Shown here: in pieces, positions 7,997 through 16,268 of the stretch
Numbering within the stretch: the first letter of the stretch is position 1
Layout of the letters: every line of letters starts with the position of its first letter
Assembly (NCBI RefSeq): GCF_036170895.1
Contig: NZ_CP108036.1
Coordinates: 6,193,501 to 6,257,500, forward strand
Length of the DNA: 64,000 nucleotides
Reading direction: 5' to 3'
Source of the DNA: Streptomyces erythrochromogenes
GTDB taxonomy: Bacteria > Actinomycetota > Actinomycetes > Streptomycetales > Streptomycetaceae
Made by a program: the position numbers and the translations under genes
Notes under the pieces: generated by a model
Database searches by the model: none
What the model saw: only the letters and a program-made list of their open reading frames with translations
Told to the model about the DNA's origin: nothing

Positions 7997-9436
7997 ATGG
8001 CGCTCAGCCGCAGAGACTTCACCGCCCGTACCGTCATCGCCGGCGCGGGAGTCGCGCTCACCGGGACGGTCGGCGCCCTCGCCACCGCTCCGGGTGCGCT
8101 CGCGGCCGAGGACGGCGCGGGCCGCGACGAGCACGGGCGGCCCTGTGAGCCCGGCTACGGCCCGCTCGTCCCCGACCCGGCCGGCATCCTCGCCCTCCCC
8201 GCCGGCTTCAGGTACCGCGTGATCACGCACAGCGGCGTCACCCGGCTGGAGTCCGGCGAGACCACCCCGTCCCACCACGACGGGACCGCGGCCTTCGAGG
8301 GCCACCGCGGCGTCACCCTCCTCGTCAACAACCACGAGCTCAAGGGCAAGCGGGAGAACTGGGCCCGCCCCGTCCCGCTCGCCGAGGGCCTCGTCTACGA
8401 CCCGGCCGCGGCCGGGGGGTGCACGGTCGTCGAGGTCCGGCGCGGCGGCGAGGTCGCCGAATGGGTGGGCATCGCCGGTACGTCGACCAACTGCGCGGGC
8501 GGCGCCACCCCCTGGGACACCTGGCTGACCTGCGAGGAGAACTCCGATCTCGCCGGCAAGAACGGCATGACCAAGGACCACGGCTACGTCTTCGAGGTCG
8601 ACCCGCACGACCGGCGCGCCAACCGCGACCCGAAGCCCGTCAAGGCCTTCGGCCGGTACGACCACGAGGCCGTGGTCATCGACCCGCGCCAGGGCCACGC
8701 GTACCTGACCGAGGACGCCTCCGGGCCCAACGGGCTGCTCTACCGCTGGACCCCGCCCCGCGGCTTCCGGCACGGGCGCGGCAGGCTCCGTACGCTCGCC
8801 GCCGACGCCGGCGTGCTCCAGGCCGCCAAGTGCATCGACAGCTCGGGCCGGGTCGTCGACGACCTCTCTCGCGCCACGCGGATCGGCACCGTCTACGGCG
8901 TCGACTGGGTGGACGTGCCGGACCGCGACGCGCGCACCGTGCCGGTGCGCAAGCAGTTCGCGGACCACGCGGTGACGCGCGGCCGCAAGCTGGAGGGCAT
9001 GTGGTGGGCCGACGGAGGCGCGTACTTCGTCTCCTCCTACGCCCGTGAGGAGAGCCCGGGTGCCGCGCACGACGGACAGGTCTGGTTCTACGACCCCAAG
9101 CGGCGCACGATCCGGCTGACCGTCCTCATCGGCGTCAACGCGGACCCGTCGGCGGGCGGCGGCTACGACGGCCCGGACAACATCACCGTGTCGCCGTACG
9201 GAGGCCTGGTCATCGCGGAGGACGGCTCGGGGCTGCAGCACCTGTTCGGCGCGACCGCAGCGGGCCGCACCTACCCGCTGGCGCGCAACGAGCTGAACAT
9301 CGGGTCGGCCGAGGAGCCCGAATACTCCGAATTCACCGGTGTCTGCTTCTCCCCGGACGGACGCACCCTGTACGCCAACATCCAGGACCCGGGCATCATG
9401 CTGGCCATCACCGGGCCGTGGCGGCGCGCGCACTGA
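7997..9436 (+). CDS. PhoX-type (DUF839) alkaline phosphatase family protein, Tat-exported
   Basis: 479 residues. The N-terminus MALSRRDFTARTVIAGAG has the twin-arginine motif SRRDFT, a hydrophobic stretch and an ALA cleavage site, so it is exported folded. The body is the PhoX beta-propeller type: NNHELKGKRENW, TSTNCAGGATPWDTWLTCEE with the conserved Cys-Glu metal site, DHEAVVIDPRQGHAYLTED, and GPDNITVSPYGGLVIAEDG near the end. PhoX enzymes are Ca/Fe-dependent phosphomonoesterases. I choose the ATG at 7997 because CTGGAG precedes it and the Tat motif then starts the protein. The upstream PHO-box-like repeat suggests PhoP control. Confidence 0.88.
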   Translation: MALSRRDFTARTVIAGAGVALTGTVGALATAPGALAAEDGAGRDEHGRPCEPGYGPLVPDPAGILALPAGFRYRVITHSGVTRLESGETTPSHHDGTAAFEGHRGVTLLVNNHELKGKRENWARPVPLAEGLVYDPAAAGGCTVVEVRRGGEVAEWVGIAGTSTNCAGGATPWDTWLTCEENSDLAGKNGMTKDHGYVFEVDPHDRRANRDPKPVKAFGRYDHEAVVIDPRQGHAYLTEDASGPNGLLYRWTPPRGFRHGRGRLRTLAADAGVLQAAKCIDSSGRVVDDLSRATRIGTVYGVDWVDVPDRDARTVPVRKQFADHAVTRGRKLEGMWWADGGAYFVSSYAREESPGAAHDGQVWFYDPKRRTIRLTVLIGVNADPSAGGGYDGPDNITVSPYGGLVIAEDGSGLQHLFGATAAGRTYPLARNELNIGSAEEPEYSEFTGVCFSPDGRTLYANIQDPGIMLAITGPWRRAH

Positions 9437-9463
9437 CGCTCCGCCCGGCCGGCATCGCGGGCC

Positions 9464-9640
9464 TCAGTGGGCCGGGGAAACCTCCGCGCGGGAGGCCTCG
9501 GCCCACTCGGCGAGCAGGAACTCATACGCCTCGGAAGGCCACTCGCCGTCCACCCTGGTCTCCACGAGGTGCCGGATCGCCTCGTTCGCCTCGGCGGCGG
9601 ACGGGCGGGCAGGTCCCGCGGGTGTGAGTGTCTCGTGCAT
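9464..9640 (-). CDS. Small conserved hypothetical protein
   Basis: 58 residues, starting MHETLTPAGPARPSAAEANE from the ATG at 9640. The second half (IRHLVETRVDGEWPSEAYEFLLAEWAEA) looks like two amphipathic helices. It is soluble and acidic, with no recognised motif. It converges with the PhoX gene across 27 bases. Codon use fits a real gene. Function is unknown. Confidence 0.55.
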   Translation of the reverse strand: MHETLTPAGPARPSAAEANEAIRHLVETRVDGEWPSEAYEFLLAEWAEASRAEVSPAH

Positions 9641-9742
9641 GCTTCCAAGGCTACGGGCGGGCACTGACAGCCACCCACGGATTACGCGTGGCATCCATCA
9701 CCCGCGAACCCGTCCGGTGGCCGCCCGTGCCCGCCCACCTGC

Positions 9743-11011
9743 TCAGAGTGCCTGCGCGGCGGGCTTGACCATGCCGCGCACTGTGCGCGACTTCACAAAC
9801 TCGCCCATGGCCGTCATCTCCCACTCGCCGGAGAACTGACGGATCAGCTTGGCCATCATCACGCCCGTCTGCGGCTCGGCGCTGGTGAGGTCGAAGCGCA
9901 CCAGCTCCTCGCCGCTGGCCGCGTCGATCAGGCGGCAGTAGGCCTTGGCCACGTCGGTGAACTTCTGGCCGGAGAAGGAGTTGACCGTGAAGACCAGGCC
10001 CGTTGCGTCGGCGGGGAGCCGGCCGAGGTCCACGACGATCACCTCGTCGTCGCCCGCGCCCTCACCGGTGAGGTTGTCCCCGGAGTGCTTGATGGCGCCG
10101 TTGAGAATGGACAGCTTGCCGAAGTAGCAGCTGTCGATGTGGTTGCGCTGCGGGCCGTACGCGATGACGGACGCGTCGAGGTCGATGTCCCGGCCGCGGA
10201 AGGCGGGCTCCCAGCCCAGGCCCATCTTGACCTGGGAGAGCAGCGGGCGGCCGCCCTTGACCAGGGAGACGGTCTGGTTCTTCTGGAGGCTGACCCGGCC
10301 CTTGTCCAGGTTGATCTTCCCGGTGGCGGGCGGGGCGGCCGGGGGTGCGGCGGGCGCGGGAGCGGGGGCCGGGGTGACCGGGGCGGGGGTGCCGGCGCCG
10401 GCGGTGAGCCAGGGGGAGGGCTGGTGGGTCGTCGGCGGGGCGGGCGGGGCGGTGGGTGCCACGGGCGCGGCAGGTGCGGGCGGGGCGACGGCGGCCGCGG
10501 GAGCCGGTTCCTCGTCCACGCTGACCCCGAAGTCGGTGGCGATGCCGGCCAGGCCGTTCGCGTACCCCTGGCCGACCGCGCGGACCTTCCACACGCCACC
10601 GCGCTGGTAGATCTCGACGACGACGAGCGCCGTCTCGGTGGCCAGCTGCGGCGGGGTGAACGAGGCGATCACCGCGCCGCCGTCGGCATTGCGCACCGTG
10701 GCGGTGGGCTCGATGCCCTGGAAGGACTGCCCGGCGGCGTCGGGGCTGGCCGTGACCACGATCCGCTCGATGCCCGGGGGCACCGCGGAGGTGTCCACGG
10801 TGACCGAGTCCGGCGCCGCGCCCCCGCCGGACCGGTAGGTGACACCGGGCCCGGAGGGCTGGTTGAAGAAGATGAAGTCGGCGTCGGAGCGCACCTTGCC
10901 GTCCGCCGTGAGGAGCAGGGCGGACACGTCGAGCCGCACCGGCGCAGCCACGTCGACCGTCACGCGGACGGCATTGAGCGGCAGGTTGGATCCAGGGGTC
11001 ATAGCGGTCAT
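9743..11011 (-). CDS. Double-TerD-domain stress/tellurium-resistance family protein
   Basis: About 422 residues with two TerD-like domains. Domain 1 (about 1-165) runs from the start through VVVEIYQRGGVWKVRAVGQGYANGLAGIATDFG. A Pro/Ala-rich linker (about 166-235) follows. Domain 2 (about 236-422) has the classical features: VSLQKNQTVSLVK, VKMGLGWEP, RDIDLDAS, HSGDNLTGEGAGDDE (Ca2+ site) and VFTVNSFSGQKFTDV. TerD proteins are cytosolic Ca2+-binding proteins tied to tellurite, phage and envelope stress. The start is either ATG 11011 or 11002; neither has a good ribosome site, so the mRNA may be nearly leaderless. No other ter gene adjoins it. Confidence 0.85.
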   Translation of the reverse strand: MTAMTPGSNLPLNAVRVTVDVAAPVRLDVSALLLTADGKVRSDADFIFFNQPSGPGVTYRSGGGAAPDSVTVDTSAVPPGIERIVVTASPDAAGQSFQGIEPTATVRNADGGAVIASFTPPQLATETALVVVEIYQRGGVWKVRAVGQGYANGLAGIATDFGVSVDEEPAPAAAVAPPAPAAPVAPTAPPAPPTTHQPSPWLTAGAGTPAPVTPAPAPAPAAPPAAPPATGKINLDKGRVSLQKNQTVSLVKGGRPLLSQVKMGLGWEPAFRGRDIDLDASVIAYGPQRNHIDSCYFGKLSILNGAIKHSGDNLTGEGAGDDEVIVVDLGRLPADATGLVFTVNSFSGQKFTDVAKAYCRLIDAASGEELVRFDLTSAEPQTGVMMAKLIRQFSGEWEMTAMGEFVKSRTVRGMVKPAAQAL

Positions 11012-11046
11012 GCCCGGAGAACGAGCGGAGGTGCTTTGCCGTTCCC

Positions 11047-11286
11047 TTACCCTCGCGGGATATTTCCGCCCCGGTTGCGGGGGTGGTTCTTCGCGGTCCG
11101 CTCGTTGCCGAACTTGTAGGAGCCGGTCCACCGGGCCATCACGAGCTGCGGATCACCGGCCTCCACTTCGGTCAGGAACGCGGCGGCGCGGTCCCCGCGC
11201 AGGGTGGCCGCGGTGCGGCCCAGGTGGGTGATGACGACGCAACCGTCGCGCCGTACGTCGTACGTGAATCCGTGTGGTCTCGGCAT
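11047..11286 (-). CDS. Small conserved hypothetical protein
   Basis: 79 residues, starting MPRPHGFTYDVRRDGCVVITHLGRTAATLRG and followed by AAAFLTEVEAGDPQLVMARWTGSYKFGNERTAKNHPRNRG. The N-terminal half suggests two beta strands and a helix. The C-terminus is basic. The last stretch (YKFGNERTAKNHPRNRG) looks suited to nucleic-acid contact, but that is a guess. It ends 36 bases before the TerD gene start, so co-transcription is possible. Confidence 0.65.
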   Translation of the reverse strand: MPRPHGFTYDVRRDGCVVITHLGRTAATLRGDRAAAFLTEVEAGDPQLVMARWTGSYKFGNERTAKNHPRNRGGNIPRG

Positions 11287-11402
11287 GGCCCGCAGCCTGC
11301 CCCGCGGAGCGCGGGACGGGCAACGGGATTGTTCGTGCGCGAAGGGCGGCCGGGCCCCGGGGCGCCGGGGTCGGCCGCGGGTCTCCCGCCGGTCAGCCGC
11401 GG

Positions 11403-12926
11403 TCAGCCGCCCGTCACCCGGCGCGGCAGGCCCAGCGGATTGGCCTCGCGCAGCTCGGCCGGAAGGAGCGCGTCCGGCACCGACTGGTAAGCCACGGGCC
11501 GCAGCCAGCGCTCGATCGCCGTGCCGCCCACCGAGGTGGAGTGCGAGGTCGCGGCCGGGTACGGACCGCCGTGGTGCTGGGCGGGGGCCACCGCGACCCC
11601 GGTCGGCCAGCCGTTGACCACGATCCGCCCCGCCAGCTGCGTGACCTGCCCGATCAGCTCGGCGGCCGGGCCGGGGGCGCCCTCGGCCTCGGCGGCCGAC
11701 AGCTGGAGGGTGGCGCTCAGGTTGCCGCCGAGGCGCCCGAGGACCGCGCCCGCCTCGGTCTGGCCGGCGTACCGGACGACGACGGTGACCGGGCCGAAGC
11801 ACTCCTCCAGGAGGACGTCGTGCTCCTCGCCCGCGAGGAGGTCCTCGGCCCGCACCGTCAGGTAGCCCGCACCCACGGTGTGCTCGCCGCCGGATCCCGG
11901 GGTGACGGGGGCGTCCACGCCGGGCAGTGCGGCCCGCTCGCGCACCCCGGAGAGGAAGTTCTCCCGCATCCGGTGGTCCAGCAGCACCCCGGGCTCGGTC
12001 TCGCCGAGGGCCTTGGTGAGCTCGCCGGTGACCCGGTCGCCGTCCGCGCCGTCGGGCACCAGGACCAGGCCGGGCTTCACGCAGAACTGGCCGACGCCGA
12101 GGGTGACCGAACCCGCCAGGCCGGCGCCGATCTCCTCGGCGCGCTCGGCGGCCGCGGCCGGGGTGACCACGACGGGGTTGAGGGAGCCCAGTTCGCCGTG
12201 GAACGGGATGGGTACGGGCCGGGCGGCGGCCGCGTCGAACAGGGCCCTGCCGCCCCGGATGGAACCGGTGAATCCGGCGGCCGAGACCAGCGGGTGGCGG
12301 ATCAGTTCCAGGCCTGCGTCGAACCCGTGCACCACGCTCACCACTTCGGGCGGGAGCCCGCTTGCGACGGCCGCCCGGCGCAGCAGCGAGGCGCACAGCT
12401 CCGAGGTGGCGGGGTGGTCGGGGTGTGCCTTGACCACCACCGGGCAGCCCGCGGCCAGCGCGCTCGCGGTGTCCCCTCCGGGGACGGAGAAGGCGAGCGG
12501 GAAGTTGGAGGCGGCGTAGACCGCGACCACGCCGAGCGGGACCTTGTAGCGGCGCAGCTCGGGGCGCGGCGGGGTGAGGGAGGGGTCGGCGCGGTCGATC
12601 CGGATGTCGAGGTAGGACCCCTCTTCGACGGCGTCGGCGAAGGCGCGCAGCTGGCCGGTGGTGCGGGCCAGTTCGCCGGTGAGGCGGCCCGGGCCGAGCG
12701 CGGTCTCGGCGTCGGCGGCCTCGATGACGTGGGCGGCGGCCTCGTCGAGGAGTGCGGCGGCGGTGCGCAGGAAGGCGGCGCGGACGGCGGCGTCCGCGAG
12801 CGGGCCGCGGGCGGCGTGGGAGGCCCGTACGGCTTCGTCCACCTCGCGGGATGTGGCTTCCACCGCAACCTGCTCGCGCTGCTTCCCGGTGCGGGGGTCC
12901 ACACTCCAGACTGGTGTCGTTGTCAT
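11403..12926 (-). CDS. Aldehyde dehydrogenase (NADP+), 2,5-dioxovalerate / alpha-ketoglutarate-semialdehyde type
   Basis: A 507-residue cytosolic aldehyde dehydrogenase. Visible features are the cofactor region VYAASNFPLAFSVPGGDTAS and VVVKAHPDHPATSEL, GFTGSIRGG, the general base in PIPFHGELGSLNPVV and the catalytic Cys in GVGQFCVKPGL. FTGS...FHGELGSLNP is the pattern I associate with the type-III alpha-ketoglutarate semialdehyde dehydrogenase branch. Such enzymes finish non-phosphorylated sugar-acid or hydroxyproline degradation to 2-oxoglutarate. It is divergent from an IclR regulator with a palindrome 20 bases upstream of its start, implying substrate-inducible repression. No partner dehydratase lies nearby, so the exact substrate is open. 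Confidence 0.85.
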   Translation of the reverse strand: MTTTPVWSVDPRTGKQREQVAVEATSREVDEAVRASHAARGPLADAAVRAAFLRTAAALLDEAAAHVIEAADAETALGPGRLTGELARTTGQLRAFADAVEEGSYLDIRIDRADPSLTPPRPELRRYKVPLGVVAVYAASNFPLAFSVPGGDTASALAAGCPVVVKAHPDHPATSELCASLLRRAAVASGLPPEVVSVVHGFDAGLELIRHPLVSAAGFTGSIRGGRALFDAAAARPVPIPFHGELGSLNPVVVTPAAAAERAEEIGAGLAGSVTLGVGQFCVKPGLVLVPDGADGDRVTGELTKALGETEPGVLLDHRMRENFLSGVRERAALPGVDAPVTPGSGGEHTVGAGYLTVRAEDLLAGEEHDVLLEECFGPVTVVVRYAGQTEAGAVLGRLGGNLSATLQLSAAEAEGAPGPAAELIGQVTQLAGRIVVNGWPTGVAVAPAQHHGGPYPAATSHSTSVGGTAIERWLRPVAYQSVPDALLPAELREANPLGLPRRVTGG

Positions 12927-12946
12927 GGCCCACTGCCTCCTGGATC

Positions 12947-12962
12947 GTTCAGTATTCTGAAC
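12947..12962. promoter_or_regulatory. Palindromic operator between aldehyde dehydrogenase and IclR gene
   Basis: GTTCAGTATTCTGAAC has 6-bp perfect arms around TATT. It is centred 28 bases upstream of the dehydrogenase start, overlapping where its promoter -10 should be. This is a likely binding site for the divergently encoded IclR-family protein. Confidence 0.6.
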
Positions 12963-13053
12963 GCGGTTCCGGTGGATGAATGATCACATCTGCTGCGGAC
13001 TCTATTTCCGGGTCCTCCGCGTGACAAGAGGCGACCAGAGGGGAAGCAGGCGC

Positions 13054-13836
13054 ATGACGACGACCGAGTCGGGGATCCCCGCCCAGGCGGCACCGGTCAA
13101 ATCGGCGGTCCGGACCGTCCTGCTCCTGGAGCACTTCGCGGCCAGGCCGGGGCTGCACAGCCTGGCCGACATCCAGAGCGACCTCTCCCTGCCCAAGTCC
13201 AGCCTCTACATGCTGCTGCGCACGCTGGTGAACCTCGGCTGGGTGGAGACGGACGCGACGGGCACGCGGTACGGCATCGGCGTACGGGCCCTGCTGGTCG
13301 GCAGTTCGTACATCGACGGCGACGAGGTGGTCGCCGCGGCCCGGCCCACCCTGGACCGGCTCTCCGACGACACGACGGAGACCATCCACCTGGCCCGGCT
13401 CGACGGGACGAGCGTGGTGTACCTGGCCACCCGGCAGTCCCAGCACTACCTGCGGCCCTTCACCCGGGTCGGGCGGCGGCTGCCCGTGCACTCCACGGCG
13501 CTCGGCAAGGCGCTGCTCGCCACGCACTCGGACGCGGAGGTGCGGACGCTGCTGCCGCGGCGGCTGGAGGCGGTCACCGAGCACACCATCACCGACCGGG
13601 AGCAGCTCATCGAGGAGCTGGAGCTGGTGCGGGAGCAGGGGTACGCGCTGGACCGGGAGGAGAACACGCTCGGGCTGCGCTGCTTCGGGGTGGCCGTGCC
13701 GTACCGCACGCCGGCCCGGGACGCGGTGAGCTGCTCGGTGCCGGTGGCCCGGCTGACGCCGGGGCACGAGCAGGTCATCAAGGCGGCGCTGTTCGAGGCG
13801 CGCGACCGGCTGTCGGTGGTGACGCGCCGCATGTGA
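13054..13836 (+). CDS. IclR-family transcriptional regulator
   Basis: 260 residues. An N-terminal winged helix (about 12-75: AVRTVLLLEHFAARPGLHSLADIQ ... LPKSSLYMLLRTLVNLGWVE) is followed by the IclR effector domain (about 85-255), with RVGRRLPVHSTALGKALLA and a YALDREENTLGLRCFGVAVPYR segment containing the conserved Cys. The ATG at 13054 has GGGGAAGCAGG upstream and is better than the earlier in-frame start at 12976. It is divergent from the aldehyde dehydrogenase and most likely represses it in the absence of a small acid effector. Confidence 0.88.
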   Translation: MTTTESGIPAQAAPVKSAVRTVLLLEHFAARPGLHSLADIQSDLSLPKSSLYMLLRTLVNLGWVETDATGTRYGIGVRALLVGSSYIDGDEVVAAARPTLDRLSDDTTETIHLARLDGTSVVYLATRQSQHYLRPFTRVGRRLPVHSTALGKALLATHSDAEVRTLLPRRLEAVTEHTITDREQLIEELELVREQGYALDREENTLGLRCFGVAVPYRTPARDAVSCSVPVARLTPGHEQVIKAALFEARDRLSVVTRRM

Positions 13837-13903
13837 CGGCGCGTCGGGCGGTGTGTGGGGCGGTGCGGGTGGGAGTGCGTGCGGCGGCGCGGGGGCGGCT
13901 GTT

Positions 13904-13943
13904 CCTCCCCCGCGCGGGGGAGGCGGTTCCCCACTGAGGGGGA
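13904..13943. promoter_or_regulatory. Paired palindromes upstream of the membrane protein/two-component operon
   Basis: A perfect 20-bp palindrome at 13904-13923 (CCTCCCCCGC and its complement) is followed by TCCCC-n6-GGGGA at 13928-13943. It stands 35-75 bases before the first gene of a three-gene operon whose last product is a NarL-type response regulator. Either an autoregulatory operator or a terminator for the iclR-type gene would fit. Confidence 0.45.
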
Positions 13944-13977
13944 GGTGGCGGGCCGCCGCGCACGGGACCGTTGGGGC

Positions 13978-14976
13978 ATGACCACACGAGCCGTTCACCC
14001 GAAGCACGCACCGCAGTCCTCCACCCCGGCCCCTGCGCCTGTCGGGGCCCGCGCCGGCAGGCACGTCCTCACGGCGGTGGCCCTGGCGGCCACGGTGCCG
14101 TATCTGGCGCTCAAGGCCGCCTGGCTGTCCGGCAGCCGGATCGGGATACCGGACGGCAGCGTGCTGCTGGAGGCCGGCCCGTTCCTCACGGTGGCCAATG
14201 CCGTCACGCTGGCCATGGACGCGTGCGTGATCCTGCTCGTCCTGGTGCTCACCAGACCCTGGGGGCTGAGAACGCCCGCCTGGATGCTGACCGTTCCGGT
14301 GTTCACCGCCACGGGCCTGCTGACCCCGATCCTCCTCGGGTTCCCGGCCCAGCTGCTCGTACGGGCCCTGGGCTTCGGGGACGGGCCGGAGGCGGCGGCC
14401 GCGCGGGAGCCCTTCCTGGACTCCTGGGTCTTCATCGTCGTGTACACGGGATTCACCATCCAAGGACTCGCCCTGGCCGCGCTGTTCGTGCCCTATGCGC
14501 GCCGGCGCTGGGGCCGGCGGTGGCAGGGCGTGGTGGGAGAGCGGCTGCCGTCGCCCACGGGGGTGGTGGCGGCAGCCGCGGCCTCGGGCGCCCTGGTTCT
14601 GGGCGCGATGTTCCTCTACTGGGCCTTCGGCGGCACCGCCGGGCTGGACGCCGAGCAGGGCGAGGCGCACTCGGCGGAGCCCGCCGTCGGGTCCCTGGCC
14701 CACGCGACATGCGCACTCGCCGCGGGAGCGGGGGCGCTGCTCCTGGCCCGCGGCGGGGCGCTTCGGGCGTGGTGGCCGCTCGGCCTCGCCTGGGTCGGTG
14801 CAGCCGCGACCCTGGCGTGGGGGGCCTGGCTGCTGGTCGCCTCGCTGGGGCCGCAGCTGGGCCAGGGTGAAGGGCCCTCCACGGCCGCGCAGTTGATCTA
14901 CGCTGGCCAGATGGTCACGGGATCGCTCGCCACCGTCGCCCTCACCCGGTTCCTCATATCCCGACGCGAGAGCTGA
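13978..14976 (+). CDS. Multi-pass membrane protein, first gene of a two-component operon
   Basis: 332 residues with about 8 hydrophobic segments (e.g. HVLTAVALAATVPYLALKAAW, ILLVLVLTRPWGL, FIVVYTGFTIQGLALAALF, GALVLGAMFLYWAFGG). There is no catalytic motif. The ATG at 13978 follows a GGGAGGTGG-like stretch at some distance. Its stop overlaps the kinase ATG as TGATG, so it is translationally coupled to the sensor kinase and may be an accessory sensor or the protected target. Function is unknown. Confidence 0.78.
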   Translation: MTTRAVHPKHAPQSSTPAPAPVGARAGRHVLTAVALAATVPYLALKAAWLSGSRIGIPDGSVLLEAGPFLTVANAVTLAMDACVILLVLVLTRPWGLRTPAWMLTVPVFTATGLLTPILLGFPAQLLVRALGFGDGPEAAAAREPFLDSWVFIVVYTGFTIQGLALAALFVPYARRRWGRRWQGVVGERLPSPTGVVAAAAASGALVLGAMFLYWAFGGTAGLDAEQGEAHSAEPAVGSLAHATCALAAGAGALLLARGGALRAWWPLGLAWVGAAATLAWGAWLLVASLGPQLGQGEGPSTAAQLIYAGQMVTGSLATVALTRFLISRRES

Positions 14977-16268
14977 TGCGCGACGGCCTGGGGCGGCTAC
15001 TGGGGGCGCGGGCACGGCTGCGGTGGGTCCACCAGATCCTCGGCGGCGCCCTGCTGATGCCGTACTTCCTCCTGGCCTCGGTGGCGGTCGGCTCGGCGGC
15101 CGGCGGAGCCAACGCCCTGTCCTCCCTGCCCCTGTCCCTCGCCGCCTACGCCGCGGCCCTGCCGCTGGCCGCCGTCACCGGGGTGTACGGGCTCGTCCGG
15201 CCGCTGTCGGTGACCGCCGTCCGGGCCATGTGCGCGGTGCCGGGGGAGCGGCTCGCCGAAGGGCCGGCGCGGTCCTGGGCCGCACGGGGGCGGGCATCGG
15301 CCTGGTGGACCCTGCACCTGGGGGTCGGGGCGGTGGTCAGCGGGATGACCCTGGCGGTGCCGCCCATGGCGGTGGTGCTGATCGTGCTGCCGTTCGTGAG
15401 CGGTCTGCGCGAAGTCCGGCTGGGTTTCGGGTGGTTCAACACGGGCGTCGAGACGTACACGGCACCGCTCCTCGGGATCGGCCTGCTGGCCGCACTCGCC
15501 CTGTGTGCGGCCGTCGCCGGGGAGCTGCTGGCCCGGCTGGCGCCCGTACTGCTCGGTCCCACGGCGGCGGACCGGCTCGCGGCGGCCGAGGAGCGGGCGG
15601 CCGACCTGGCCGTGCGCAACCGGCTGGCCCGGGAACTGCACGACGCGGTCGGGCACGCGCTCAGCGCCGTCACCCTCCAGGCGGCCGCCGCCCGGCGGAT
15701 GCTGGAGCGCGACCCCGACTTCGTCCGGGAGGCGCTCACCGCGATCGAGGACACCACGCGGCGGACGGTGGGCGAACTGGACGCCGTACTGGGCCTGCTG
15801 CGCGAGGGGGACCCGGCCCGGCCGGACGGTGCGACCGCCCCCGCGCCCAGCCTCGCCGCCGACCTCGACGGGCTGCTGGCACGCACCCGCGCCGCGGGCA
15901 CCACCGTCACCGCGCACCAGGACCCCGGGCCCGCGGGGGACTGGGCCCGGCTCCCGGCGACCACCTCGCGCGAGGCCTACCGGATCGTGCAGGAAGGCCT
16001 CAGCAACGCACTGCGCCACGGCGCCGGCCCGGTGGACCTGCGGATCCTCGTCCGGGCCTGCCACGACACCGGACGACGAGAACTGGAGATCACCATGACC
16101 AATCCGCCCGCCGCGCCCGAGGGCCGTGAGCCCCGCACCACCGGGGGCCGAGGGCTGCGCGGCTCCGCGGAGCGGGCCGCCCTGCTCGGCGGCAGCGTCG
16201 AAGCCGGCCCGCACGGGGACCGGTGGCGGCTGCACGCGGTCCTCCCGCTGGCCGGCGGCGACCGATGA
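14976..16268 (+). CDS. Sensor histidine kinase, NarL/DesK type (HisKA_3)
   Basis: 430 residues. The N-terminal half has about 5-6 transmembrane helices and no large extracellular loop. A cytoplasmic dimerisation helix then carries the phospho-acceptor His222 in RNRLARELHDAVGHALSAVT. The HATPase part includes REAYRIVQEGLSNALRHG (N box) and TTGGRGLRGSAERAALLGG (G box). It starts inside the previous stop (TGATG) and ends overlapping the regulator start (ATGA), so all three proteins are made together. Such kinases usually sense membrane state or envelope stress; the signal is not evident. Confidence 0.9.
   Translation: MRDGLGRLLGARARLRWVHQILGGALLMPYFLLASVAVGSAAGGANALSSLPLSLAAYAAALPLAAVTGVYGLVRPLSVTAVRAMCAVPGERLAEGPARSWAARGRASAWWTLHLGVGAVVSGMTLAVPPMAVVLIVLPFVSGLREVRLGFGWFNTGVETYTAPLLGIGLLAALALCAAVAGELLARLAPVLLGPTAADRLAAAEERAADLAVRNRLARELHDAVGHALSAVTLQAAAARRMLERDPDFVREALTAIEDTTRRTVGELDAVLGLLREGDPARPDGATAPAPSLAADLDGLLARTRAAGTTVTAHQDPGPAGDWARLPATTSREAYRIVQEGLSNALRHGAGPVDLRILVRACHDTGRRELEITMTNPPAAPEGREPRTTGGRGLRGSAERAALLGGSVEAGPHGDRWRLHAVLPLAGGDR

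Noticed and set aside
11047..12933. Long minus-strand frame reading through from the 79-residue gene into the aldehyde dehydrogenase region
   Set aside because: The dehydrogenase is encoded in another frame with all catalytic residues. The upstream part of this frame is an Arg/Pro/Gly-rich shadow, and the small gene has its own ATG at 11286.
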